The notes beneath the pieces were generated by a model. It did not search any database and had not been told where the DNA came from. It saw only the letters and a list, made by a program, of their open reading frames with translations. DNA of 64,000 nt, from the NCBI GenBank assembly GCA_016936505.1, contig JAFGXS010000005.1, positions 50,777 through 114,776 of the forward strand. Reading direction: 5' to 3'. Numbering within the stretch: position 1 is the stretch's first letter; each line of letters starts with the position of its first letter. This stretch comes from Bacteroidales bacterium (GTDB lineage Bacteria; Bacteroidota; Bacteroidia; Bacteroidales; F082). Below are positions 9,442 through 18,362 of this stretch, in pieces. Position numbers and translations under genes: made by a program.

Positions 9442-10179
9442 TTAAAGCACTTTGGCTTCTTCGTGAAGTAAACGAATAAGTTCTTTGGCATTATCTTCGT
9501 CCACCATTTTGCAGGCTGCTTTAGCTTCGGGCATTTCGTATCCCAAAAATTCAGTGCGTGCTTCAACGGCGGCAGCAGGTATCACGTTTAAAGGTTTTTT
9601 ACGAGCCATCATAATTCCACGCATGGCAGGAATCCTTGGGTCTTTGGCAATTCCTTTCTGAACCACAACCAATAAAGGAGCAGAAACAGACACTTTTTGA
9701 TTACCACCGTCTATATCGCGTTGAACTGTGAAAGCACCGTTTTCAAGACTTACTCCTGAAACTGCAGAAACAGAATGAATATCCAGCATAGCTGCCAGCA
9801 TTCCACCGACTCCTGCTCCATTGTAATCTGATGATTCAATACCCGACATAATCAAATCGTAATCTTTAGCTATCTGCGCCAGTTGTGAAGCTACATAAAA
9901 TGCATCTTTCGGCTCGGCATCAATACGAATAGCGTCGTCAGCACCAACAGCAAGAGCTTTTCTTAATGTAGGTTCGGTTGCGGCGGTACCCACATTAGCA
10001 ACTGTAATAGATTCAACACCACCCGCTTCTTTTATTTCCAAAGCACGGGTAAGCGCCAGTTCGTCCCAAGGGTTGATAATCCACTGAACACCAGAAGTGT
10101 CAAAGGCTTTATTATCCCCGGTAAACCTGATTTTTGTTGTTGTATCAGGCACATTACTTATTAAAACCAGTATCTTCAT
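9442..10179 (-). CDS. etfB: Electron transfer flavoprotein subunit beta
   Basis: The AMP-binding partner of EtfA, 245 residues. Characteristic stretches are NPWDELALTRALEIKE, the SGIESSDYNGAGVGGMLA segment and the late MRGIMMARKKPL. Non-bifurcating and bifurcating ETFs cannot be separated from the sequence alone. The adjacent dehydrogenase suggests short-chain acyl-CoA oxidation or butyryl/crotonyl chemistry. A -7 element lies 36 bases upstream, so etfBA may also be transcribed independently of the dehydrogenase. Confidence 0.95.
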   Translation of the reverse strand: MKILVLISNVPDTTTKIRFTGDNKAFDTSGVQWIINPWDELALTRALEIKEAGGVESITVANVGTAATEPTLRKALAVGADDAIRIDAEPKDAFYVASQLAQIAKDYDLIMSGIESSDYNGAGVGGMLAAMLDIHSVSAVSGVSLENGAFTVQRDIDGGNQKVSVSAPLLVVVQKGIAKDPRIPAMRGIMMARKKPLNVIPAAAVEARTEFLGYEMPEAKAACKMVDEDNAKELIRLLHEEAKVL

Positions 10180-10214
10180 GATATTATAAATTTTAGAGTT
10201 TCATGCGTTATGCA

Positions 10215-10222
10215 CAAATGTA
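10215..10222 (-). promoter_or_regulatory. -7 element TACATTTG for etfBA
   Basis: TAnnTTTG on the minus strand, 36 bases before the etfB ATG, in the 175-base gap below the acyl-CoA dehydrogenase gene. No clear -33 TTG. Confidence 0.45.
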
Positions 10223-10354
10223 ATAAATTTTTCTAAAATATTACGCATGCATACTATTTTTTAAGATTTTTTTAATACACTAAATAAACTGCTAACAAAC
10301 TAATTAAATAAGAAATCCGGAAAAATTCGGTTTATAGCTCAGATCACTTATTTG

Positions 10355-11494
10355 TTATTTGGCTAGGCTTCTTGAAATAATTATTTTTTGTATTTCGGAA
10401 GTCCCCTCATAAATTTGTGTCAGCTTGGCTTCTCTCATCAGGCGTTCTACATGATATTCTTTTACATAACCATAACCACCATGAATTTGAACAGCTTCGG
10501 TTGTTACTTCCATGGCAATATCAGCAGCATATTGTTTGGCCATTGCACTGGCCACTGTAATAGGCTGGTGATTGTCTTTAAGCCAGGCTGCTTTCAGACA
10601 AAGATTGCGGGCATTCTCAATCTTGACAGCCATATCTGACAATTTAAATGCTAACGACTGGTGATTAATAATCTCGGTTCCAAAAGCTTTTCTTTCTTTA
10701 GAATAAGCCAAAGATCTATCTAAAGCCCCGGAAGCGATTCCCAGAGCCTGAGAAGCAATACCGATACGACCGGCTTCCAAAACTTTCATGGCGAATTTAA
10801 ATCCGAAACCTTCTTCACCAATCCTGTTTTCTTTGGGAACCTGTACATCGGTAAACATAATAGAATGGGTATCTGAACTGCGCATTCCCATTTTATCTTC
10901 ATGAGGGCCAATCGTAATACCGGGAGAATTTTTCTCTACAATAAAAGCATTAATACCATGAGATTTCTTTTCAGGACTGGTTTGAGCCATCACTATATAA
11001 GTAGAAGCAGAATTCCCATTGGTAATCCAGTTTTTAGTACCATTCAATAAGTAATGGTCTCCCATATCAACCGCAGAAGTATACTGGTGAGTTGCATCCG
11101 AACCGGCTTCTGGTTCTGAAAGCAAAAAAGCGCCAATAACCTCTCCTCTGGCCAAAGGTTTCAGATATTTCTGTTTTTGTTCTTCAGAAGCATATTTATT
11201 CAACCCAAAGCAAACCAATGAGTTGTTAACCGACATAATTACTGCTACCGAAGCATCAACCTTAGCAATTTCCTCCATCGCCAACACATAAGAAACAGTA
11301 TCCATACCTCCTCCGTCATATTCAGGAGGAATCATCATACCGAGAAAACCTAACTCGGCAAGGTTTTTTACATGTCTTTCAGGAAATTCAGCTTTTTCGT
11401 CGCGCTCTAAAACGTCCTGTATTAATTCGCGTTGCGCATAATCGCGGGCAGCTTGCTGAATCATCAGCTGCTCTTCTGTGAATTCAAAATTCAT
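10355..11494 (-). CDS. Acyl-CoA dehydrogenase, short-chain type
   Basis: An FAD enzyme making trans-2-enoyl-CoA, 379 residues as in SCAD/butyryl-CoA dehydrogenases. It has the acyl-CoA DH signatures GAFLLSEPEAGSDA and ALGIASGALDRSLAYSKERKAFG, the C-terminal IHGGYGYVKEYHVERLMREAK, and the catalytic Glu in YEGTSEIQ. Electrons would pass to EtfAB encoded immediately downstream. Chain-length preference is inferred from similarity in length and active-site layout only. Confidence 0.93.
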   Translation of the reverse strand: MNFEFTEEQLMIQQAARDYAQRELIQDVLERDEKAEFPERHVKNLAELGFLGMMIPPEYDGGGMDTVSYVLAMEEIAKVDASVAVIMSVNNSLVCFGLNKYASEEQKQKYLKPLARGEVIGAFLLSEPEAGSDATHQYTSAVDMGDHYLLNGTKNWITNGNSASTYIVMAQTSPEKKSHGINAFIVEKNSPGITIGPHEDKMGMRSSDTHSIMFTDVQVPKENRIGEEGFGFKFAMKVLEAGRIGIASQALGIASGALDRSLAYSKERKAFGTEIINHQSLAFKLSDMAVKIENARNLCLKAAWLKDNHQPITVASAMAKQYAADIAMEVTTEAVQIHGGYGYVKEYHVERLMREAKLTQIYEGTSEIQKIIISRSLAK

Positions 11495-11526
11495 TATTGT
11501 AAATTTTACTGTTATTGTCCTTGTAA

Positions 11527-11534
11527 CAAACCTA
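11527..11534 (-). promoter_or_regulatory. -7 element TAGGTTTG for acyl-CoA dehydrogenase
   Basis: TAnnTTTG on the minus strand, 33 bases before the dehydrogenase ATG, in the gap below the nitronate monooxygenase-like gene. Confidence 0.4.
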
Positions 11535-11558
11535 CAAAAATTTTATGTGGAATGTTTT

Positions 11559-12509
11559 CTAAATTTCTTTTCTGATTTGTTCCATCCTGTTTGAGGTTTC
11601 ATGAAAATCGGCCATCATTTCATCAACAATTTGCTTTACAGGTTTCATTTCATTAATTAACCCGGCCACTTGTCCTATTTCCAGTTCACCCTGCTCAGTA
11701 TCACCTTCAAACATCCCTTTTTTTGCGCGGCCTTTTCCCAACAACGCCGATAATTCATCTTTATCAGCACCCCTGTCTTCTGCCTCCTGTACTTCATCAA
11801 AAAATGAATTCCTTAGTAATCTGACCGGAACCAGCTTCTTCATCATCAATTTCGTGGAACCATCATCTGCTTCCACTATTTTTTCTTTAAAAGAATAATG
11901 AGCGGAAGACTCCTTACTGACTGCGAAAGCACTGCCTACCTGAACACCATCGGCACCTAAAGCCATAGCAGCAAACATTGCTTTCCCTGAGGCAATTCCA
12001 CCGGCAGAAATCAAAGGAATATCAACTATTTCCCTAATCATAGGGGTCAGAACTAACGTTGTTGTTTCTTCAAATCCATCATGTCCACCAGCTTCGAAAC
12101 CTTCCACAATCAAAGCGTCAACACCTGCCTGCACTGCTTTTAAAGCAAACTTTTTGTTCGCCACAACATGGGCAACAGTTATTCCGTGTTCCTTTAAAAA
12201 AGCTGTGTATTTTGATGGGTTTCCTGCAGAAGTAAAAACAATTTTCACTCCTTCATCCAGAATCACCTGAATATGATCTTCTGTTTGAGAATAAAGCAAA
12301 GGCAGGTTCACACCAAAAGGCTTATCGGTTGCCTGCTTGCACTTTCTGATATGATCACGCAATACTTCTGGATACATCGAGCCAGAACCAATCAGCCCCA
12401 GTCCGCCGGCATTACTAACAGCAGAAGCCAACTCCCAACCACTACACCAAATCATCCCACCCTGAATAATAGGATATCGAACGCCAAATAAAGATGAAAT
12501 TCTGTTCAT
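11559..12509 (-). CDS. Nitronate monooxygenase / FabK-like FMN enzyme
   Basis: A TIM-barrel FMN enzyme of the NPD/2-nitropropane dioxygenase family, 316 residues. The N-terminus YPIIQGGMIWCSG, the SNAGGLGLIGSG turn, EGFEAGGHDG with the His typical of the active site, and LISAGGIASGKAMFAAMALGADGVQVGSAF (phosphate-binding loop, here described by its parts) are all visible. The family includes enoyl-ACP reductase FabK and nitronate monooxygenases, and sequence alone does not decide. Its ATG lies one base after the elbB stop, so the two are translationally linked. A role in fatty-acid or toxic nitronate metabolism is possible. Confidence 0.85.
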   Translation of the reverse strand: MNRISSLFGVRYPIIQGGMIWCSGWELASAVSNAGGLGLIGSGSMYPEVLRDHIRKCKQATDKPFGVNLPLLYSQTEDHIQVILDEGVKIVFTSAGNPSKYTAFLKEHGITVAHVVANKKFALKAVQAGVDALIVEGFEAGGHDGFEETTTLVLTPMIREIVDIPLISAGGIASGKAMFAAMALGADGVQVGSAFAVSKESSAHYSFKEKIVEADDGSTKLMMKKLVPVRLLRNSFFDEVQEAEDRGADKDELSALLGKGRAKKGMFEGDTEQGELEIGQVAGLINEMKPVKQIVDEMMADFHETSNRMEQIRKEI

Positions 12510-12510
12510 A

Positions 12511-13170
12511 TCAGGATACCATCTTTTTCATCATTTCATTCACTACAAGGCTGGCATCTTTACGAATATCCAGAATTGTGGCATCTAACATATAACAAGG
12601 TGTGGTAAACACATTATATGTTTCGTCGTGCACAACCTGGCCATGAGAAGTAACCACATGTTTACCGCCCATTTTTTTAATAGCATCAATGGTTGAAGTA
12701 TCGTTTCCGATTGTAACTTCCACGCCCTGAATTACACGAGCAACTATTGCTGGTGCTATACACAGAGCTCCAATGGGCTTCTGTCTTTCCAGCATTTGCC
12801 GAATAACATATTCAACCTCACGATTAACCCTCGCATTAGATCCGTCGAAAGCAACTGTTGAAAGATTTTTGGCAGCGCCAAAACCACCAGGAAAAATCAA
12901 TGCATCATAATCATTGGCACGAAACTTACTCAACGGTTTAATATCCCCTCGAGCAATACGTGCAGATTCAACCAACACATTCCTGGTTTCGTCCATTTCC
13001 TGTCCGGTAATATGATTTACTACATGATGCTGTGGAATATCGGGAGCAAAGCACTGATAAACAGCTCCGGATTCCATAATAGCCAACATTGTAAGTGTAG
13101 CCTCATGGATTTCAGCTCCATCATAAACACCTGACCCGGATAAAACCACCGCAAATTTCTTCTTTTCCAT
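12511..13170 (-). CDS. elbB: ElbB-type DJ-1/PfpI family glyoxalase
   Basis: 219 residues of the ElbB branch of the DJ-1/PfpI superfamily. The nucleophile elbow is GALCIAPA (Cys about 136). The start FAVVLSGSGVYDGAEIHEA and the FPGGFGAAKNLS motif are ElbB hallmarks. E. coli ElbB has weak glyoxalase activity and was linked to early isoprenoid synthesis; the true substrate is unknown. First gene of the minus-strand cluster that leads into the flavoenzymes and ETF. Confidence 0.92.
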   Translation of the reverse strand: MEKKKFAVVLSGSGVYDGAEIHEATLTMLAIMESGAVYQCFAPDIPQHHVVNHITGQEMDETRNVLVESARIARGDIKPLSKFRANDYDALIFPGGFGAAKNLSTVAFDGSNARVNREVEYVIRQMLERQKPIGALCIAPAIVARVIQGVEVTIGNDTSTIDAIKKMGGKHVVTSHGQVVHDETYNVFTTPCYMLDATILDIRKDASLVVNEMMKKMVS

Positions 13171-13321
13171 GGCTAAAATTTTTTAATCTATTATTGAAGC
13201 GCTAAATTAATCATTTACTATGGATTTAAAACACCTTTTCCCGCTCCGAATACGTTTTAAATAAGGTTTTTAGATAGTTTAACACTTTTCAAGGATCAAA
13301 CCAATATTTTTCTTTTTTCTG

Positions 13322-13349
13322 TTGGGCATAATCAAAAATCATAAATTTG
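13322..13349 (+). promoter_or_regulatory. Consensus TTG-N17-TAAATTTG promoter
   Basis: TTG at 13322-13324 and TAAATTTG at 13342-13349, spaced 17. The expected transcription start (4-6 bases after the G) coincides with the ATG at 13355, so the transcript would be leaderless or nearly so. Confidence 0.75.
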
Positions 13350-13354
13350 CCTCT

Positions 13355-14029
13355 ATGAAGCTTTTAATCATAGAAGATGACCCGGAGATTCAGGATTCAA
13401 TTGTTGCGTATCTTGATCCTGAAGGTTATGAATGTGATCAATCGTATGATTTGAATAATGCGTTGGCAAAAATTGGTTCAAATGATTTTGATTGTTTCCT
13501 TATCGATTTAAACCTGCCCGACGGAAACGGAATTGAAATTATTAAAAAGCTTAAGAAACAGCAAAAGCAAAGTGGCATCATCGTTATAACAGCCCGAGAT
13601 GCTATTGAAGATCGGGTGAAAGCCCTTGAGTTAGGAGCTGATGATTACCTGGTAAAACCGTTTAACCTTTCAGAATTAAATGCCCGAATTAAATCACTTA
13701 TTCGCAGAATCCAATTTCAGGGAAGTCAGCAAATTTCAGCAGGTGATTTACAAATTTATCCTGAACATTTCAAGGCTATTTTAAAAGGCAAAACACTCGA
13801 ATTAACAAAAAAAGAATTTGAAATTCTGTTATTTTTTGTATCCAATTCCGGAAGAGTTATTGCAAAAGAGAGCCTCGCCGACCAACTTTGGGGTGAAGAT
13901 TCAGATTTTTCCTATTCCTTTGATTTTGTTTACGCACAGATTAAAAACCTGAGAAAAAAACTAAAAGAAGCCGGAGCTAAAGAATACATTCAAACTATTT
14001 ATGGTGTAGGATATAAATTTGAAAACTAA
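13355..14029 (+). CDS. OmpR/PhoB-family response regulator
   Basis: Receiver domain (residues 1-115): acidic pocket EDD, phospho-acceptor Asp in FLIDLNLPDG, conserved Thr in TARDA and Lys in LVKPF. A C-terminal winged helix of the OmpR type (about 125-224) follows, with the ELTKKEFEIL and YGVGYKFEN signatures. Start at ATG 13355 is used because the -7 promoter element occupies 13342-13349, upstream of it. The partner kinase begins 5 bases after the stop. Target genes are unknown. The heme operon is next downstream but has its own promoter-like element. Confidence 0.93.
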   Translation: MKLLIIEDDPEIQDSIVAYLDPEGYECDQSYDLNNALAKIGSNDFDCFLIDLNLPDGNGIEIIKKLKKQQKQSGIIVITARDAIEDRVKALELGADDYLVKPFNLSELNARIKSLIRRIQFQGSQQISAGDLQIYPEHFKAILKGKTLELTKKEFEILLFFVSNSGRVIAKESLADQLWGEDSDFSYSFDFVYAQIKNLRKKLKEAGAKEYIQTIYGVGYKFEN

Positions 14030-14034
14030 AAACA

Positions 14035-15294
14035 ATGAAGCTGCTTACTAAAACTACATTGTACTTCATCACAATTTCTATTTTCGTGTTTTTCACCGGT
14101 GGTGCCATGCTTTACGTACTCATGCAAAACCTTGTAAAAAACGAAGAAAATACAGAGTTAATGCAGCGCATTCAATTTGTTCTCAACCAAATTAACAAAG
14201 AAGATACAGTAGTTAATTTAAACTTTATTGCCAGCGAACCTATCGATATAGAACAGATTAATCCAACAAAGAACACAAACAATTTCTATTTTCGTGATAC
14301 AGTATTATTCAATAACCTGACCAAAAGCTATTCTCCCTATCGACAACTTAGTACAGTAATTAAGTCAGGTTCTAACTACTACAAAATCCGGATTTATAAA
14401 TCGCTGATAACTTCTAATATTTTGATTGAAAAAGTGGCAACCATAACCACAATTATGTTACTGCTTTTTTTGTTAATGGCTTATTTTTTGAACCGCTATT
14501 TGTTTGGAAGGGTATGGTTTGATTTCTTTGACACACTTCATAAAATTCAGGAATTCAGTCTGAATCAACCACATAAAGAAGCATTTACCTCCTCCGAAAT
14601 TATTGAGTTTGATGAACTCAACAGGTTGTTGAATAAAATGACCGATAAAATAATTAACGACTATGAAGGGATAAAAGAGTTCACAGGCAACCTGTCACAT
14701 GAAGTCCAGACACCTTTATCTGTTATTAAAAACAAAATGGAACTATTATTTCAGGAACCGCTTAATCAGAAACAATACGAATTAGTAGGCTCGGTTTATT
14801 CTGCTGCAAACCGACTTTCAGCCATTGTAAGAAGTCTGGCGCTAATTGCCCGAATCGACAAAAACCAGTTTACCGAAACACAACTTATTAATTTTGAACA
14901 GATGATTAAACGGCAAACTGAAAATTATAATGCACTAATAGACTCAAGAAATATCAGGCTGGAAACCATATTTTTGGGTCAACCAACCATCTCGATGAAC
15001 ACAGAACTTGCAGAAATACTAACCAACAATCTCATTAAAAATGCCGTTCGCCATAACATAGAAAATGGCTTTGTAAGAATTCAACTAACTGGAAGAGAGT
15101 TAATTATCAGCAATTCAGGAGAAGACCCTGGTGTTCCGACACAAGAACTATTTGACCAATTTTCACGCGCCTCAGACGAAGGATTTATGGGAATCGGGTT
15201 GTCAATTGTCAGAAAAATAATAGAACATTATCAGTTATCTATTCTGTACAAATTTAACAACTCCATTCACGAAGTGACTATCTGTTTTCCATAA
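14035..15294 (+). CDS. Sensor histidine kinase
   Basis: A membrane sensor kinase, 419 residues. Helices at about 8-30 and 138-158 bracket a small periplasmic sensor domain of about 105 residues with no recognisable fold. A HAMP-like linker follows. The H-box is NLSHEVQTPLSV (phospho-acceptor His), with Glu-Val-Gln replacing the common Glu-Leu-Arg. The ATPase domain has the N-box NNLIKNAVRHN and G-box GFMGIGLSIV; its G1 region is SNSGEDPGVP. It pairs with the response regulator 5 bases upstream. The signal is unknown. Confidence 0.9.
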   Translation: MKLLTKTTLYFITISIFVFFTGGAMLYVLMQNLVKNEENTELMQRIQFVLNQINKEDTVVNLNFIASEPIDIEQINPTKNTNNFYFRDTVLFNNLTKSYSPYRQLSTVIKSGSNYYKIRIYKSLITSNILIEKVATITTIMLLLFLLMAYFLNRYLFGRVWFDFFDTLHKIQEFSLNQPHKEAFTSSEIIEFDELNRLLNKMTDKIINDYEGIKEFTGNLSHEVQTPLSVIKNKMELLFQEPLNQKQYELVGSVYSAANRLSAIVRSLALIARIDKNQFTETQLINFEQMIKRQTENYNALIDSRNIRLETIFLGQPTISMNTELAEILTNNLIKNAVRHNIENGFVRIQLTGRELIISNSGEDPGVPTQELFDQFSRASDEGFMGIGLSIVRKIIEHYQLSILYKFNNSIHEVTICFP

Positions 15295-15364
15295 TAACAT
15301 TATCGCTATTATAAAATCTCTTAAAAGTGCTGATTTTGTTCATCAGAACCCTCATTTTTCAGAT

Positions 15365-15391
15365 TTGCTACAGATTTGAACACGACATTTG
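15365..15391 (+). promoter_or_regulatory. Promoter-like TTG-N16-GACATTTG before hemA
   Basis: A near-consensus match (GA instead of TA in the -7 box, spacing 16) ending 30 bases before the hemA ATG. It is the only candidate start for the heme operon and it overlaps the alternative TTG start at 15389. Confidence 0.35.
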
Positions 15392-15421
15392 CAAGCAAGG
15401 AATAACGATGGAAAAAAATTT

Positions 15422-16675
15422 ATGCTTGGACTTGTAGGTATCAGCTTTAAATCGGCTGATCTGGAAATCAGAGAATGTTTTTCATTTACAGTTAACGATA
15501 TTGAGAAAATGACCAGCGACTTGAGTGCAAGGGTAAGTGGATTGGTTGTTTTATCAACGTGTAATCGTACTGAAATTTATTACCATTGCAGCAAAAGCCA
15601 GGCAAAAGAAGCCGTTGAAAGTGTATTGCAGGAGCTTACTGAGATGAAGAATTATGCTCCAACCATGTCTCACCACTTTTACTTCAAACAGGGAAATGAT
15701 GTTATTAGCCACCTCTTTCACGTTGTTTCCGGAATTGATTCCCTCATCGTTGGCGAAGATCAAATTATCGGCCAGGTAAAGGAAGCATTTTACAGAGCTG
15801 AAAAACTGAATTCGACCAATAAAATCCTAACCCGTCTGTTTACCAAATCTTTTGAGGTTGGCAAAAAAGTTAGGACCCAAACCCAAATTGGTAAAGGCTC
15901 CGCATCTGCCAGTTCAGCAGCGGTTAACCTGTGCCTTCAGTATCATTCTGATTTGAGTCAGTTAAATGTTATGATGATTGGCGCCGGTCAAACCGGACAA
16001 TTGGTATTGAACAGTTTGAGAAAATCGAAATTCAATTCGCTTATTATTGCCAACCGGACGCTGGAAAAAGCTCAGGAACTGGCCCGTATTCATGGAGGAA
16101 ATGCAATTGAATTAAACCAGGTGGAAAAATTCCTGCCACAAACGGATATCCTTTTCGTAGCAACCGATTCGCAAACAAATCTGATTACAAAAGACATGGC
16201 ACAGCAGGCACTTCAAAATCGCAACGCTGACAAAAAGCCGCTTTACCTTGATCTTTCAGTTCCGCGCAACATTGATAAGAATATAGATTCGATGGAAAAC
16301 ATTATGTTGTACACCATCGATGATCTCCAACAAATTGTGGAAAGTACCAATCAGAAAAGAATGCAGGAAATTTCTTCTGCTGAAAAAATCATCCAAAAAG
16401 CAGAAAAGCATTTCATTGGCTGGAAAAATGATCAGGAACTGGTTCCAACCATTATGAAGATCAAAGAAAGTTTTTCACAACTCAATAAGCAGGAAATGGA
16501 TGAGTTTTACAGAAACCGTTCCATTCAACAACATGAACTGCTGGAAGAATATGCACAACTGCTTTCTGATAAATTTGCAAGAACATTTATTAAGAACCTG
16601 AAATCCATTTCGAAAGATGCCGATAACAAAACCTTCATAGAAATGGCTGAGGACTTTTTCGAACTAAAAGAATGA
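15422..16675 (+). CDS. hemA: Glutamyl-tRNA reductase
   Basis: Commits Glu-tRNA(Glu) to heme synthesis by NADPH reduction to glutamate-1-semialdehyde (C5 pathway). The catalytic Cys is in STCNRTEIY. The NADPH domain has GAGQTG, and the dimerisation helix at the C-terminus is present. Length from ATG 15422 is 417, matching the family and beginning MLGLVGISFKSA as homologues do; the 11 codons upstream overlap the promoter-like box. The stop overlaps hemC by 4 bases (ATGA), which indicates coupling. Substrate also feeds protein synthesis, so this is the usual control point. Confidence 0.95.
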   Translation: MLGLVGISFKSADLEIRECFSFTVNDIEKMTSDLSARVSGLVVLSTCNRTEIYYHCSKSQAKEAVESVLQELTEMKNYAPTMSHHFYFKQGNDVISHLFHVVSGIDSLIVGEDQIIGQVKEAFYRAEKLNSTNKILTRLFTKSFEVGKKVRTQTQIGKGSASASSAAVNLCLQYHSDLSQLNVMMIGAGQTGQLVLNSLRKSKFNSLIIANRTLEKAQELARIHGGNAIELNQVEKFLPQTDILFVATDSQTNLITKDMAQQALQNRNADKKPLYLDLSVPRNIDKNIDSMENIMLYTIDDLQQIVESTNQKRMQEISSAEKIIQKAEKHFIGWKNDQELVPTIMKIKESFSQLNKQEMDEFYRNRSIQQHELLEEYAQLLSDKFARTFIKNLKSISKDADNKTFIEMAEDFFELKE

Positions 16676-17607
16676 CCCGAACCGTAAAAATAGGTACACG
16701 GGGTAGTAAACTGGCTTTGTACCAGGCTAACCGTACCAAAGCATCACTGGAAGCACATTTCCCTGATTTGAATTTTGAATTAAAAATTATTCAGACCAAA
16801 GGAGATCAACAACTGGATATTTCCCTGTCAAAAGTCGGAGATAAAGGATTTTTTACGCAGGAAATAGAACGCGCATTGCTGGAAGGCGACATTGATTTGG
16901 CCGTGCACAGCATGAAAGATTTACCCACTCAATTCCCAAAAGGATTAAAACTGGGAGCTGTACTTGAAAGAGGTGAAACACGCGATGCGTTGGTCAGTAA
17001 CGGAAAAAGAAAATTAGCCGAACTGACAGAAGAGGACATCATCGCTACTTCAAGTACAAGGCGAAGAGCTGAACTATTGAAAATCAATCCTAATTTCAAC
17101 ATAGTTGATATCCGAGGAAACGTAGACACCCGGCTCAGGAAATGGCAATCGGGATATTGCACAGCTATGATTATGGCAGGAGCCGGACTCACCCGTTTAG
17201 GACTGGAAGAACATATTTCCGAATTACTCAATCCCGTTGACATGCCTCCGGCACCGGCACAGGGAATTATTGCCATCGAAATTCGGGAGAAAGATGATTT
17301 TACTGAAACTATGCTGCAAAGCATAAACAACAAAAATACCTGGGCTATGGCCAGGGCTGAGCACACTTTTTTGGCTGCCCTGGGAGGTGGTTGTCAGGTT
17401 CCTATTGCCTGTTTCTCTGAAATTAGTGCAGGACAATATAAGTTAACCGGAACCGTGCTTTCACCTGATGGAAAAGAACATGTTGGCGGCTCTATTGAAG
17501 GATCGGTTGAGCATGCTGAAGAAATAGCCAAAGCATTAGCCAACCAGTTTTTGAAACAAGGAGCTTCTCAAATTTTGGAAAACTTTGACACAGAATCAGA
17601 AAAATAG
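16672..17607 (+). CDS. hemC: Porphobilinogen deaminase
   Basis: Hydroxymethylbilane synthase: polymerises four porphobilinogens on a dipyrromethane cofactor. The cofactor-binding Cys is in GGGCQVPIACF (about residue 242). The early IGTRGSKLALYQA and the VHSMKDLPTQ and STRRRAELL motifs hold substrate-contacting Arg/Lys/Asp residues. 311 residues, normal length. It overlaps hemA by 4 and hemD by 23 bases. Confidence 0.96.
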   Translation: MTRTVKIGTRGSKLALYQANRTKASLEAHFPDLNFELKIIQTKGDQQLDISLSKVGDKGFFTQEIERALLEGDIDLAVHSMKDLPTQFPKGLKLGAVLERGETRDALVSNGKRKLAELTEEDIIATSSTRRRAELLKINPNFNIVDIRGNVDTRLRKWQSGYCTAMIMAGAGLTRLGLEEHISELLNPVDMPPAPAQGIIAIEIREKDDFTETMLQSINNKNTWAMARAEHTFLAALGGGCQVPIACFSEISAGQYKLTGTVLSPDGKEHVGGSIEGSVEHAEEIAKALANQFLKQGASQILENFDTESEK

Positions 17608-18358
17608 CATCCCAAAGTTGGTCATTAGTACACAACCCATTGAACAAGCTGAAAAGTTAAAATCGGCCTTGTCGGGAAGTGGTGTTGATTTTTTTTCGAT
17701 TCCTATGATAAAAACCCAAACCATTGAACCGAATGAACATTTGGTTGCTGTTTTAAAAAAATTGTCTTTATATGATCGGATAATTTTCACCAGCAAAAAC
17801 GGGGTATCATCATTTTTTGAGATTCTGAAAAAACTTCAAATTCACTTTCCAAAAGAAATTCAAACAGCAGTTATCGGAAAAGGAACGGCAACTGAATTGA
17901 AAAAAAAAGGTTTCCGGGCAAATCATCTTAACCCGGGCAACACGTCTGTTGAATTTGCTGAATATTTGAATCATTCCGTCATTAGTCCCAACGAAAATAT
18001 TCTGTTGGTTCAGGGAACGAAAGCTCCGGACTTTTTAGAAAAAGAACTTTCAGGAAAGTTAAAGGTTACCCGTGTAAATGTTTATCAAACTTTACCTGTT
18101 GAAGAGATAAACCAGCAAATAATTGAGCTAATCAAATCCGATCAGTATGGTTTATTAGTATTCAGTAGTCCGTCGGCATTTGAATTTTTCTCAAAACACG
18201 TCAATACTGAAACACAAAAATTCAGAATTTTATCGATTGGAAATATTACAACATCGGCCATTATAAGTGACACCAAATCAGAGATAATCACAGCGGAAAA
18301 ACCCGGAACGGAATACCTGAAAAAAGAAATTATTCATTACTTCAATCAAAAAATATAA
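17585..18358 (+). CDS. hemD: Uroporphyrinogen-III synthase
   Basis: Cyclises and inverts ring D of hydroxymethylbilane. The family is poorly conserved, but the two-domain Rossmann-like pattern is visible: IIFTSKNGVSSFFE in domain 1, LLVQGTKAPDFL, then LLVFSSPSAFEFF with the conserved Ser-Pro-Ser. The position between hemC and hemB supports it strongly. The frame allows a TTG start at 17585, overlapping hemC by 23 bases; a later TTG near 17615 is possible. 257 residues from the first start. Confidence 0.88.
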   Translation: MTQNQKNSIPKLVISTQPIEQAEKLKSALSGSGVDFFSIPMIKTQTIEPNEHLVAVLKKLSLYDRIIFTSKNGVSSFFEILKKLQIHFPKEIQTAVIGKGTATELKKKGFRANHLNPGNTSVEFAEYLNHSVISPNENILLVQGTKAPDFLEKELSGKLKVTRVNVYQTLPVEEINQQIIELIKSDQYGLLVFSSPSAFEFFSKHVNTETQKFRILSIGNITTSAIISDTKSEIITAEKPGTEYLKKEIIHYFNQKI

Positions 18359-18362
18359 TATC

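Noticed and set aside
13254..13283. GTTTT(A/T)A repeats upstream of the 13.3 kb regulator as an operator
   Set aside because: Steps are 12 and 11 bases and the sequence is very AT-rich; too weak to call.
15295..15421. Riboswitch ahead of the heme operon
   Set aside because: Only 127 bases with no stable structure or known motif; a promoter-like element explains the region.
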